64,000 nucleotides of DNA from Bin87 sp963665395 (GTDB lineage: Bacteria > Chloroflexota > Dehalococcoidia > Lucifugimonadales > UBA3495). This document shows, one piece after another, positions 25,463 through 35,300 of the stretch. The translations under genes and the position numbers were made by a program. The notes beneath the pieces are model-generated. The model was not told the DNA's origin, ran no database searches, and saw only the letters and a list, made by a program, of their open reading frames with translations. The stretch is taken from positions 186,001-250,000 of the forward strand of contig OY762251.1 of assembly GCA_963665395.2 (NCBI GenBank), read 5' to 3'. Numbering within the stretch: the first letter of the stretch is position 1; each line of letters starts with the position of its first letter.

Positions 25463-26737
25463 TCAGCAGGCGTTGTCCCGGGCCAGTTCCGCCACCCGCA
25501 TATAATCGTACATCAGCCGGGGCATAAGGAACCGCTCCCGCACCCTTTCCCTGGCGTTCTTTCCTATCGCCTCACGGAGGTCAGGGTCGGAGAGCAGTTG
25601 CGCTATGCGCTCGCCCGCTTCCACTGACGAGTTGACCAGATAGCCGGACTGTCCATCCTCGATTTGCAATCGAATACCGCCCACATTGCCGCCGATGATG
25701 GCCTTGCCCTTCCACATTCCCTCCGAGACCGTCAGGCCGAACCCCTCGCGTGTGGACTTCTGCACCAGCACGTCGGAATGAGTTTGCAACGCGTTAACTA
25801 TCTCATCGTTGCTGGCGGGCAGGCCGTCGGGGGAAAAGAACAGATGGATGTTGCAATCGTCTCCGGCATATTCGCGCACCGATTCCACTACCTGCGCGCC
25901 CTCCGGATCGTCGTTGGCCTGGCTCAGTCCCAGGAGCGCCAGCTGTAGCCCGGGATGGGATTTGCGCGCCAGCCGGTAGGCGTCGATGACGCCCCAAGGG
26001 TCTTTCCAAACGTCGAATCGGGACACCTGCGTCACCAATGGCCGGCAGGTGTCTATGCCTAGCGAGCTGGCGATTTCCGTGGATCGTTCCGCCGGCATCA
26101 CCGAGTTTTTGGTGGTCAACGGGTCAATGGCCGGTGGGGCAATGTGGACCGCCGGCCCGGGCGGCAGACGACCAGGTACGTAGGTATCCATCGAACAGAT
26201 CAACGCGTCGTATGCCGCAGTCAGGGGCAGCAATTCATCCATCAGCCAGGTGTTGGGCTGGGTAAGGTCGATATGCACCGTCCAAATGAGTGTTGCGCCG
26301 TTGCCGTGATTCAGCAATCGGCCCAGGGGCAGCAGCTGCGGGTCGTGCAGAAACCAGACGTCGGCGGACAGGCCGGTGCGCTCAATCTCCTCTGCCACGT
26401 CGTCCAAGCATCCGTAATATACCGCCAGCTCTTCGTCGGACAGCCGCCCGTCCGCGCCTTGCAGCATATTGTGGATGCGCTTGGTTACGTCGAAAAACCT
26501 CGGATCTTTCGGATTGATTACGGCCCGATGGGTGCAGATCCCCAGGGCGTTGCTCAAAGGCACCAGTGAGTGCAGTATCTCGGCCACCCCGCCGCCGTTG
26601 GCCGTGCTGTTCATATGGATGACGCGGAGGCCGCTGAACCGTTCCGCCAGCCCGGTCAGGCAGTGGGCGGCGTCGGGAGGCATCAGGTCCAGGTAGCGGC
26701 GGACGTCGGTTTCAGGATACTCAATTATCTCAATCAA
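25463..26737 (-). CDS. treT: Trehalose synthase-type glycosyltransferase (GT4, TreT-like)
   Basis: A 424-aa GT-B enzyme. HMNSTANGGGVAEIL near the N-terminus, the HDPQLLP segment, TQVSRFDVWKDPWGVIDAY and STREGFGLTVSEGMWKGKA (nucleotide-sugar EX7E region) match trehalose glycosyltransferring synthases, which join NDP-glucose and glucose to trehalose. Trehalose would serve as osmolyte or stress protectant. Other GT4 enzymes such as sucrose or glucosylglycerate synthases share much of this pattern. The gene stands apart from its neighbours by over 100 bases on each side. Confidence 0.85.
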   Translation of the reverse strand: MIEIIEYPETDVRRYLDLMPPDAAHCLTGLAERFSGLRVIHMNSTANGGGVAEILHSLVPLSNALGICTHRAVINPKDPRFFDVTKRIHNMLQGADGRLSDEELAVYYGCLDDVAEEIERTGLSADVWFLHDPQLLPLGRLLNHGNGATLIWTVHIDLTQPNTWLMDELLPLTAAYDALICSMDTYVPGRLPPGPAVHIAPPAIDPLTTKNSVMPAERSTEIASSLGIDTCRPLVTQVSRFDVWKDPWGVIDAYRLARKSHPGLQLALLGLSQANDDPEGAQVVESVREYAGDDCNIHLFFSPDGLPASNDEIVNALQTHSDVLVQKSTREGFGLTVSEGMWKGKAIIGGNVGGIRLQIEDGQSGYLVNSSVEAGERIAQLLSDPDLREAIGKNARERVRERFLMPRLMYDYMRVAELARDNAC

Positions 26738-26863
26738 CCCGGTGCGCCCTCCATCAGCACGAATCAGCGGGTAATTCTCCGGCGATACATAATAGTGTCA
26801 ATCGTACAGTATGTACATCGGCATTTGCTGCGCGTTTAAACCGTTATGTTGCGAAGGCCCCGC

Positions 26864-27685
26864 TCACCATACCGCCGATGCGATAGTAACGATTCCCACC
26901 AACCCGCTCCACGGCGCGAACCACCACAGCCGTCCGGCCCGAACCCAGGAGACGGTCCAGCGCAACGAACCCAATGCCAACAGGAACGTCACTGAAACTG
27001 CGGCCAGGGTCGCCGCAACGGATTGCCACGACGAAAACCACGCCGACACCTGGGGCCAGGCCCCGATCACATTCAATAGCGCGAACGCAAGCATCAACGG
27101 GGGCGCGAGCAGGAAGCAGAACGACGATGCATGGGCTGGCGACAACCCGGCCTGCAGGCCCGCCGCCACCGTAAGTCCTGAGCGCGAAAGACCCGGCGCC
27201 ACAGCAAATCCTTGCGCCAATCCTACCCAGGCTGCCGTCCGCCATGTCAGCGCCGGCAGGGTTCCGTCCGCCGGCTCATCATCCCGTCGGGGGGCTAGAA
27301 GCAGTATCAAAGCGTTGACCAGCATCATCCCGCCCAGCGTCCACTCGTAACGCCATTGATCCGCTAAGGTTGGATACAGAAACAAAAATAGCGCCCACAA
27401 CGGCGCTGCCGCCAATACGGTGACGACCTGCGCTCCGGCGTACCGCCAGGCGAAATCCCGCCCGGCTCCCGGTTTCCAGATCCCACCTACCGCCTGCGCA
27501 TATTCGCGGCGGTAGTACACGACGGCGGCAGTCGCGGTCACCACGTGCAGGCATGAGATCACCAGCAACGGCTTCCTAACATCGCCGAGCAGCAGTGCGA
27601 GCAAAGCGAGTTGGCCGCTACTGGAGATCGGCAGAAACTCCGTAATGCCCTGCACCAAGGCGAACAGCAGGGCCGTCAGAAACAT
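26864..27685 (-). CDS. uppP: Undecaprenyl-diphosphatase
   Basis: A 273-aa membrane protein. QGITEFLPISSSGQLAL and the later GLSRSGLTVAAGLQAG are the two signatures of BacA/UppP, with the catalytic Glu, Ser and Arg. Seven or eight membrane segments are visible. It recycles undecaprenyl diphosphate, the lipid carrier of envelope glycan units. It follows glmS by 12 bases. Confidence 0.92.
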   Translation of the reverse strand: MFLTALLFALVQGITEFLPISSSGQLALLALLLGDVRKPLLVISCLHVVTATAAVVYYRREYAQAVGGIWKPGAGRDFAWRYAGAQVVTVLAAAPLWALFLFLYPTLADQWRYEWTLGGMMLVNALILLLAPRRDDEPADGTLPALTWRTAAWVGLAQGFAVAPGLSRSGLTVAAGLQAGLSPAHASSFCFLLAPPLMLAFALLNVIGAWPQVSAWFSSWQSVAATLAAVSVTFLLALGSLRWTVSWVRAGRLWWFAPWSGLVGIVTIASAVW

Positions 27686-27697
27686 AGGGACGGCGCG

Positions 27698-29572
27698 TTA
27701 TTCCACAGTGACCGATTTGGCCAAGTTGCGGGGTTGGTCCACGTCGCAGCCGCGCCGCACCGCGATGTTGTAGGCCAGCAGTTGCAGCGGCACGGTGGCC
27801 AGCAAGGGCGTCAGATGGGGCGGCGCGTCGGGGATGAAAACGGCGTCGTCCACCAGGGCGGACAGGCGGTCGTCGCCGTTGGTGAGCACCGCCAGCACGT
27901 CGCCGTCCCGCGCCTTCACTTCCTGCACGTTGTTCACCATCTTGTCGTACAGCGCATCCCGGGGCGCGATGGCAAGGGTGGGCATGGCGTGGTCAATCAG
28001 GGCGATTGGGCCGTGTTTCATCTCGCCGGCCGGATATGCCTCGGCGTGAATGTAGCTGATTTCCTTCAGCTTGAGCGCCCCTTCCGTGGCAATGGGCGCG
28101 TTGATCCCTCGTGCCAGATAGAGAAAATTTCGGCGGTCGTAGTATCGCCGCGCCAGTCCTTCCACATCGCCGGCTCGACCCAGCAGCTCCGCGATGTGCC
28201 CGGGCAGCCGCGCCAGTCCCTCCGTCCAGTACCGCTGCGTTCCGGCATCGGCGTAACCTCGCGCCGCGCCCAGCCGCATTGCCAGCAGGTTCAGTATCGT
28301 CAGCGACGCCAAAAAGGTCTTGGTGCTGGCTACGCCAACCTCCACGCCGCAGCGCATCAGCAGGGAGTGGTCGGCCAGCCGGGTTGCCTGGCTGGCGGGC
28401 GCGTTGCAGATGGTCACCAGGCCGGCGTCGCTGCGCCGCGCTTCTTCCATCGCCGCCACCGTATCGGCCGTTTCTCCCGACTGGCCAACAGCCACCACCA
28501 GCGTGCCATCGTCAAGGAACGGGTCGCGGTAGCGGAACTCCGACGCCGATTCCGCCTCGGCGGGGATGCCGGCCAGCCGCTCCACCAGGTGCCGGCCCAC
28601 CTGCGCCGCGTTGAGGCTGGTGCCGCAGCCGATCAGAGCCACCCGCCGCACTTTCGCCAACTCGGCGTCGGACATCTCCAGCTCGGGCAACGTAACCCGC
28701 CCGGCGTCGAAGTCCACACGATCCCGCAGGGAGGATACCACTGCCTGGGGCTGCTCCATGATTTCCTTGAGCATGAAATGGCGATAGCCGGCCCGGTCCA
28801 CCAGCACGTCGTCCAGCGAAACCGAGCGCAGCGGTTTGTCCACGCGCCGTCCATTCCGGTCAAGGAACGTTATTCCCTGCCGGGTCACCACGGCAACTTC
28901 ACCGTCCTCCAGGAAACCCACCGGCAGATACCCGGCTCGCCCAAACGAACTTTGACCAATCAGAGGCAGCAGCGCCGGCAAATCGCTGGACACTATGCCC
29001 TGTCCCTCGTGGTGCGCAACCGCTACCCCGCCGGCGTGGCCCAGGCGCAGGGCGCAGAGGCTGTCGTCGTCCCCTTCCAGCACGACGACCACCGCCTGGG
29101 GTCCCTGCACCCGTTCGCCCATGCGCAAAACGGCCCGGGGCAGGCTCAACCCGCTGTTCATGCTGTCTTCGATCAGGTGGGAGATTACCTCGGTGTCCGT
29201 CTCCGACTTGAACTCGTGGCCTTGCTGCTGCAATTCCCGCTTCAGCGACAGGTAATTCTCCACGATGCCGTTGTGGGCCACGGCGATACGACCGGTGCAG
29301 TCGGTGTGGGGGTGGGCGTTGGCTTCCGAAGGCCGTCCGTGGGTCGCCCAGCGGGTATGACCCAATCCCGCCGAACCCACCGGATCGGGGCAGGAGGCGT
29401 CATGGAGCAGTCCCAGGACCCGGCCCACGGTCTTGCGCAAGTGCAGGCCGCCTTCGGGTTCCAGCACCGCGACGCCGGCGCTGTCATACCCCCGATACTC
29501 CAGGCGGCGCAAACCTTCCAGGACAATAGGCCAAGCCGGCCGGTCGCCCACGTAACCGACAATCCCGCACAT
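27698..29572 (-). CDS. glmS: Glutamine-fructose-6-phosphate aminotransferase
   Basis: A 624-aa protein of the usual length. It begins MCGIVGYVG with the catalytic Cys2 of the N-terminal glutaminase domain; LRRLEYRGYDSAG and RWATHGRPSEAN follow. Two SIS domains (GCGTSLNAAQVGRHL, QSGETADT, then MKHGPIALI) bind the sugar phosphate. The C-terminus ends NLAKSVTVE as in GlmS. It makes glucosamine-6-phosphate, the first step to UDP-GlcNAc. It lies between the YvcK-like gene (17-base gap) and uppP (12-base gap). Confidence 0.97.
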   Translation of the reverse strand: MCGIVGYVGDRPAWPIVLEGLRRLEYRGYDSAGVAVLEPEGGLHLRKTVGRVLGLLHDASCPDPVGSAGLGHTRWATHGRPSEANAHPHTDCTGRIAVAHNGIVENYLSLKRELQQQGHEFKSETDTEVISHLIEDSMNSGLSLPRAVLRMGERVQGPQAVVVVLEGDDDSLCALRLGHAGGVAVAHHEGQGIVSSDLPALLPLIGQSSFGRAGYLPVGFLEDGEVAVVTRQGITFLDRNGRRVDKPLRSVSLDDVLVDRAGYRHFMLKEIMEQPQAVVSSLRDRVDFDAGRVTLPELEMSDAELAKVRRVALIGCGTSLNAAQVGRHLVERLAGIPAEAESASEFRYRDPFLDDGTLVVAVGQSGETADTVAAMEEARRSDAGLVTICNAPASQATRLADHSLLMRCGVEVGVASTKTFLASLTILNLLAMRLGAARGYADAGTQRYWTEGLARLPGHIAELLGRAGDVEGLARRYYDRRNFLYLARGINAPIATEGALKLKEISYIHAEAYPAGEMKHGPIALIDHAMPTLAIAPRDALYDKMVNNVQEVKARDGDVLAVLTNGDDRLSALVDDAVFIPDAPPHLTPLLATVPLQLLAYNIAVRRGCDVDQPRNLAKSVTVE

Positions 29573-29589
29573 TCCGGCTATCCCGGAGC

Positions 29590-30681
29590 CTAGTCGCCGT
29601 CGGTATCCGCGCGGTCCACCGTCAGGGTGGCGCCGGAGAGCATGGGCAGGGTGAAATAGTCGTCGCAGTCAAAAACCACTGGCGCTATTCCGGCATCCCG
29701 CCGAGAGCCTGCGTTGGCCATGACGATCTCCATGATGGCCGACGCCAGCGCCGCCGGGTTGTGCCGGATGAAAACGCCCGGAGCCAGCAGGGGCCGCTCC
29801 ACGATGCGCCCCGCCATGGTCAGCGACTCCGCCACGTCCAATGCCACGGGATATTGCCCCTCGGCCGCGTAGCGGTCCAGCAGGCGGGCCGGAATCGGCG
29901 TGTTGTTCACCAGCAGGAAGTCCAATGGCTGCCGCGTTCCCAAGTAGTCGGTGAGCAGCGCCAGAAAGTCGGAAGTGTGGAACCCGCCGCTCTCGTTGGG
30001 CTTGGTCATCAGGTTGCAGACGTGGATTTTCACGGCGTCCGATTCGTTGATGGCCTGCGCCACGTCCTCCACCAGCAGGTTGGGCAGCACGCTGGTATAG
30101 ATGTCGCCGGGGCCGAGGATGATGGCGTCGGCGGAAGCGATAGCGTCCAACACCGGCGGATAGACGTATGCCTTGGGATCGAGATAGATGTAGTCGATGG
30201 CGACGTCAAGGTTGTCGTCCCGCAGGTCAATAGCCGCTTCTCCCACCAGTTCGGAGCCGTCAACCAGACGGGCGCAAAGCGTTGACCTGGTGAGCGTTAC
30301 CGGCAGCACCGCGCCGCGGATTCCCAGGATGCGGGCCGCCTCGTCAATGGCGGTAATGGTATCCCCGGTGACCTCGGTAAGCGCGGCCAGCAGCAGGTTG
30401 CCGAAGCTGTGCCCGTTCAGCCCCTCGCCGGCGGAAAAGCGGTAGTCGAAGAGCCGGCGCATCAGGTTGGACTCCGCCGAATCGTCGGCCAGCGCCATCA
30501 GGCAGCGTCGCAAATCCCCCGGCGGCAGGTGGCCCAATTCGTCGCGCAGGCGTCCGCTGCTCCCGCCGCTGTCCGTCATTGCCACCACGGCGGTCAGGTT
30601 GCAATCGCACGAGCGCAAACCGGTCAAGGTGGTATGGTTGCCGGTACCGCCGCCAACTACAACGATATTCTTGCTGCTCAT
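29590..30681 (-). CDS. yvcK: YvcK/CofD-family protein (gluconeogenesis factor type)
   Basis: A 363-aa protein starting IVVVGGGTGNHTTLTGLR, with MTDSGGSSGRLRDELG and PPGDLRRCLMAL, then LGPGDIYTSVLPNLLV. This is the YvcK pattern. YvcK binds UDP-GlcNAc and links carbon status to cell-wall precursor flux through GlmS in Gram-positive bacteria. Its place directly upstream of glmS makes that link likely here. CofD, the F420-synthesis enzyme, is a related fold but lacks this exact start. Confidence 0.88.
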   Translation of the reverse strand: MSSKNIVVVGGGTGNHTTLTGLRSCDCNLTAVVAMTDSGGSSGRLRDELGHLPPGDLRRCLMALADDSAESNLMRRLFDYRFSAGEGLNGHSFGNLLLAALTEVTGDTITAIDEAARILGIRGAVLPVTLTRSTLCARLVDGSELVGEAAIDLRDDNLDVAIDYIYLDPKAYVYPPVLDAIASADAIILGPGDIYTSVLPNLLVEDVAQAINESDAVKIHVCNLMTKPNESGGFHTSDFLALLTDYLGTRQPLDFLLVNNTPIPARLLDRYAAEGQYPVALDVAESLTMAGRIVERPLLAPGVFIRHNPAALASAIMEIVMANAGSRRDAGIAPVVFDCDDYFTLPMLSGATLTVDRADTDGD

Positions 30682-30820
30682 GGATTAGCCGGACGTTGTT
30701 GAACTATCAAAGATATGCTTGCGCACAAACTTGCGGGGAAAGGCCCATAGCAGTATAGGAACCGCCTTGCGGGGGTGTCAACCGGGCATCCCGTCTCGCG
30801 TACCCACTGCGCACGAGCGG

Positions 30821-31429
30821 TCAGTAGAGCCGCTCCCGGTTGGCTTCGGCCTCATCGTCGTCGATTTCCTGGGCGTCCGCGCCGGCGATCTGGTCCGCCA
30901 GGACTTGGCCGTAGGTGGGATAGGATGACCGGTCGATCTGGGCGTCGGCATCCCAAATGCGGCTCCGGATCAGAGCGCGCCCGCAGTGCAGGAACGCTTC
31001 CTCTACGGTGACCTTCAACCCCGATAGCGGGGCCTTGCCGGCTACGGTCAATGGGTTCAAGAGATCGGGATCAGTGGTGATCTCGGCTTTGCCCTTCACG
31101 CGCAGGGTTTCGTTCATGCCGGGCACGAAGAAGAGCAGGCCCACACCGGGGTTTGCCACGATGTTCTGCAACGAGTCCACCTGGTTGTTGCCGGGGCGGT
31201 CCGGCAGCAGCAACGTCCGGTCGTCCAGCACTTTGACGAAACCCGGCGGGTCGCCTCGGGGCGAAGCGTCAGCTTGACCGTTGGCGTCGCTGGAGCTCAA
31301 CACGCAGAACGGGGACAGGGCGATGAAGTTCCGACAATGAATGTCCAAGTGAGCCAACACCTTCTGCGCGGCCCGGGGCGCCGGCGGGCGATAAACGGTT
31401 CGCAGTTCCGCATCGTTGGTAACGGCCAT
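30821..31429 (-). CDS. Pyridoxamine 5'-phosphate oxidase-family flavoprotein (MSMEG_1061 type)
   Basis: A 202-aa protein with the split-barrel FMN fold. SPFCVLSSSDANGQADASPRG, LLLPDRPGNNQVDSLQNI and VGLLFFVPGMNETLRV are characteristic of the MSMEG_1061 subgroup. CGRALIRSRIW follows near the C-terminus. Such proteins bind FMN or F420 and reduce or detoxify small molecules; true vitamin B6 synthesis is unlikely. It stands alone. Confidence 0.85.
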   Translation of the reverse strand: MAVTNDAELRTVYRPPAPRAAQKVLAHLDIHCRNFIALSPFCVLSSSDANGQADASPRGDPPGFVKVLDDRTLLLPDRPGNNQVDSLQNIVANPGVGLLFFVPGMNETLRVKGKAEITTDPDLLNPLTVAGKAPLSGLKVTVEEAFLHCGRALIRSRIWDADAQIDRSSYPTYGQVLADQIAGADAQEIDDDEAEANRERLY

Positions 31430-31927
31430 GATGGGTACCTCGTCATCGGGTTCAAGAGATCGTTGGCGCAGGACTCATGGTATATCGGCGATGGGCAGAG
31501 CGGCAAGTGGGTAGGGGTTGGGTGTTTCGGTGGTTGGCCTCCTTTGGATTTGGGGTGAAAGGCAGGATTTTTCCGCCCCTGGCGGACTGGGCAGCCCGCC
31601 AGGGGCGGACTTTCAGCACTTCGTTGTCAGCATACGGCCGGTTGGGTACGCAACTATTTTTCCCTACTTTTTCGTGTACTCAGTACGCCAGAGGCGCACC
31701 GACGCGCGGGCACGGACAGTCCCGGTGGTCCAGCCGGCAATCATGGTGAGGTGGGTCGGGTCTAACAGAGCCTTGCCGAGTGCGACCGTTGCGATTTGGG
31801 AAACTGACGGGGTTGGCCGTCGAAGTGAAATCCTGCCTTTTGAGAACGTGATTGATGGAAACAGCTGTTTTGCCTAGACGGATTTAGGATATACGTTCTT
31901 GTAGCGGATGGTCAAAGGGGAATTGTC
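31430..31927. other. Non-coding stretch with a strong hairpin
   Basis: No supported gene. At 31572-31609 TCCGCCCCTGGCGG and its complement CCGCCAGGGGCGGA form a 14-bp stem with a ~10-base loop. It lies beyond the 5' end of the flavoprotein gene, so it is not that gene's terminator. Confidence 0.5.
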
Positions 31928-32071
31928 CTCACGCGTACCCACTTTGTCATCGCGAGGAGCGAAGTCCGCCTCTGGCGGATGGCGATCTCGTTCCGGGAGC
32001 GACGTCCGTTACCTCGACGAGATTGCCGCGCTGCGCTCGCAATGACAGTTTGGAGAAAGTGGGTACGCGTG
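31928..32071. mobile_element. MITE of the GTCATTGCGAG family with 11-bp direct repeats
   Basis: A 144-bp element bounded by inverted ends CACGCGTACCCACTT / AAAGTGGGTACGCGTG, with GTCATCGCGAGGAGCG and CGCTCGCAATGAC inside. It is flanked by GGGGAATTGTC on both sides (31917-31927 and 32072-32082), a likely target duplication. Like the 145-bp MITE at 10529, it is inserted at the tip of a TCAGAAGCAGG repeat. Confidence 0.75.
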
Positions 32072-32078
32072 GGGGAAT

Positions 32079-32181
32079 TGTCAGAAGCAGGATTTTCGGG
32101 ATTTTAAGGATTATCAGGATTGGGCGGTTGCGGGTGGGGGCTGGGGACGGGGGACGGGGGCGAATGATTATTCGCCCCTAC
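32079..32181. repeat. Single arm of the TCAGAAGCAGG repeat plus a GGGGCGAAT hairpin
   Basis: TTGTCAGAAGCAGGATTTTC and further GGATT motifs (to about 32125) form only the left arm of the palindromic family. At 32157-32181 GGGGCGAATGATTATTCGCCCC forms a hairpin that recurs as a perfect 28-bp palindrome at 43271-43298. Confidence 0.7.
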
Positions 32182-32370
32182 ATATAGAAACCACTGGTGA
32201 AAAGCCGCCATCCGGGACTTTGGAAAGGCCCTGATTTCTGACGTTTCACGTTGACGGCACCGCGTAGTGGGAATAATATTGCGCGGGCATCCTGCCTTCT
32301 CTTCCCGTGCGCGCCGCGCTGGCACAGCACTGACCGGACCCCATTGACGAACATTTCGAGGAACTGCGCC

Positions 32371-35300
32371 ATGAAACTCCTGCTTGCCTTTGCGGCCCCT
32401 GCGCTCATCGCGCTTTGCTTTGCCGGCCTGGTGTCCGCGCAGGGGCCGACGGCGGCGCCCACCGGCGTCACCACGCACGGCTCCGACGAGGGCATCCGCG
32501 TCAGCTGGAACCGGAACGATGCGGCGACCCATTGGGTCGCATGGATAAACCAGGGCGAATACGAAAGGGCCCGGGCGGCCGGCGACTGGACCACGGCCCT
32601 GAACTACGCCTACGTTCCGTCCGGCGATACCTACGTAGTACCGGCCGAAAGTTTGATCACAGGCGATGACTACTGGTTCATCGTGGGCAGCGCCAGGAGC
32701 CACAACCCCTTTGCCGTTTCCTGGGGCGCGTGGCAGTCGGCAACCGCCGGTCCGCGGACGGAACGGAACCGGGACGACGCGCTGACCCTCCAGTACGTGA
32801 TGGACGCCATCGCCTACTACGAAGTGAACGGGCGAGCGGCCACGGTCGCCCACTACCGGAGCGAGGCCAGCGTTGCCGACGGGCGGTCGCTGGTCCTGCT
32901 GGACGCCGACGAAGGCGTGCTGCTGGTGTACCACACCCTACCTACGTTACAGGACCAGTATGTCGGCCCCGGCTCGACGTTCAAGGGGTTCCAGGAATTT
33001 CTGGCGAACGCCACCGCAGAAGGTGACTGGATTACCGTCAGGGCCATCAACCCGGTCACCAAACTGGAAGAGCCGCGGCGGATCTTTTTCATCCTTCATG
33101 GCGGCCTGGTGTTCATATCCAGCCATTCCGTCCTGGTGGAGGACGTAGAACAATCCACCAAGGAATACGTGAGCCGAGCCATCAAATACTACGATGACAA
33201 CGGATTGGACGCCACCGTCGCCCGCTACAACAGCGGTGACAGCCTGGACGGACAGTTCTACCTGTTCCTCATCGGCGCCGATGACAACTACCTGGCCCAC
33301 CCCATCTTTGCCCACCTGATTGGGACGGACATCAAGGCCGTGGTGGGTTCCGACGGGCAGAGACTGGGCGAGGAGATTGCCCAGGCCACGGAGCAAGGCA
33401 TCTGGGTGGAATACCTGTGGCCCCATCCGGTCACCCTGAGGGAACTGCCCAAGGTCGCCTGGGCCGTCCGCCACGAGGGGCTGATTTTCGCCTCCGGCTA
33501 TTACGTCGGCGGCTCCGAAACGGAGACGCCGCCCTGGCAGGACGCCGACCACCGGGAGTACACCGTCCAGTACGTGAACCGGGCTATTGAGCGTTACGAG
33601 CGCGACGGCCTGGAATCCATGCTGAACTACTACAACAGCGTCGCCAGCTTCGAGGGCGAGTGGTATCTCTTCGCCACCGACGCCAACGACGTGTATCACG
33701 TCCATCCGCTGCTGCCGCACCTGATTGGAACGGACATTAAAAACGTGGTGGGTTCCGACGGCTACCAACTGGGTAAGGAACTGGCCAAGGCCGAGGAGGG
33801 CGAAGGCGTCTGGGTGGAATACCTGTGGCCCCACCCGGTGACGCTGCAAGAGGTCCCCAAGGTTGGCTACGCCGTGCGCCACGACGGAATGCTGTTCGCA
33901 TCGGGCTACTACCCGCAGGTTGAGGACCCGGCCGGCCACACCCAGGCCTACGTGCAAAAAGCCATCGACTACTACAAAGCCAACGGGTTGGACGCCACCG
34001 TCGCCCATTACAAGAATCCAGACAGCGTTAATCCGAAGAGCGTTGACGGCCAGTGGAACCTGACCTTTGCCGATGAGAACGACACAGTGCTGGTCGCTAT
34101 CTTATCCCCACGTCTCGTTGGCACCGACTTGAAAAACCTCGGCGCCGGCCGGACTCGGCAGATTGGCAGAGAGCTGGCGGCGGCTACGGAGGAGGGCCGC
34201 TGGGTCAGCCACGTCTGGCCCAACACCAGGTCGTCGGAGACCCTGTACGCTCATAACTGGGCCATCCGCTACGAAGGGCTGCTCTTCGTGTCGCGCTACT
34301 ACGACGACCAACCCGACGTTCCCGTTGAAGTCCAACCCAGCGGACGGGCGACCCGCAAATACGTGATGGACGCCATCGCTTACTACGGCGCCAACGGCCG
34401 GGATGCGACGGAGGAACACTACAACAGCACGGCGAGCATAAAGAACCAGCGATATTTGATTCTCCTCGACGATGCTGACGCCACCATCCTGGCGATGAGC
34501 ATTTTCCAGGGATTCCGGGGGGAGAAATTCCCCTTTACCGAATACATACGAGAAATCGCTACCGAAGCCGGCGTCTGGACTGAGCAACAGGGCTTCTACC
34601 TTACCGAAACGTCCAGCGACGCCGTGGCGCAAGGGCCGATGCGCTTTTACGCTGTCCGGCACGAAGGATTGATTTTCATATCCGGCCACTCTATCCTGTC
34701 CGAAAACGTGGCCGCCGCCACCCAGGATTACGTGGAACGCGCCATTGCCTTCTACCGGGAGAACGGACTTGACGCCACCATTAGGCGCTACAACAACCTG
34801 GCCAGCAGCCTGGAAGGCCACTTCTACCTGTTCCTCATCGGGGCCGATGACATTTACCTGGCCCATCCCATATTCCCGCAATTCATAGGGAGCACGGACA
34901 TCAAGGATGTGACGGACCGGGCCGGCGACCCGCTGGGCGAGCGCATCGCCCGGGCCACCGAGCGAGGCATCTGGGTGGAATACCGGTGGCCCAACCCGAT
35001 AACGCGGATTGAGGAACCCAAGACTACTTGGGCCAAACGCCACGACGGGATGATATTCGCCTCGGGCTACTACGAGCCTGACCCGGATGCCCCGCCGCCG
35101 GCCTGGCAGGACGTTGCCGACCCGGCGCAGTACACTGAGGACTACGTGAACCGGGCCATCGCGCGCTACGAGGCGCACGGCCTGGAGTCCATGAAGACCT
35201 ACTACAACAGCGTCGCCAGCTTCGAAGGCCAGTGGTATCTCTTCGCCACCGACGCCGACGACATCTACCACGTCCATCCGCTGCTGCCCCATCTGATCGG

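Noticed and set aside
27611..29593. Long plus-strand open frame (660 codons)
   Set aside because: It lies opposite glmS, whose protein matches the family from end to end. High GC keeps the antisense frame open; its translation shows no domain.
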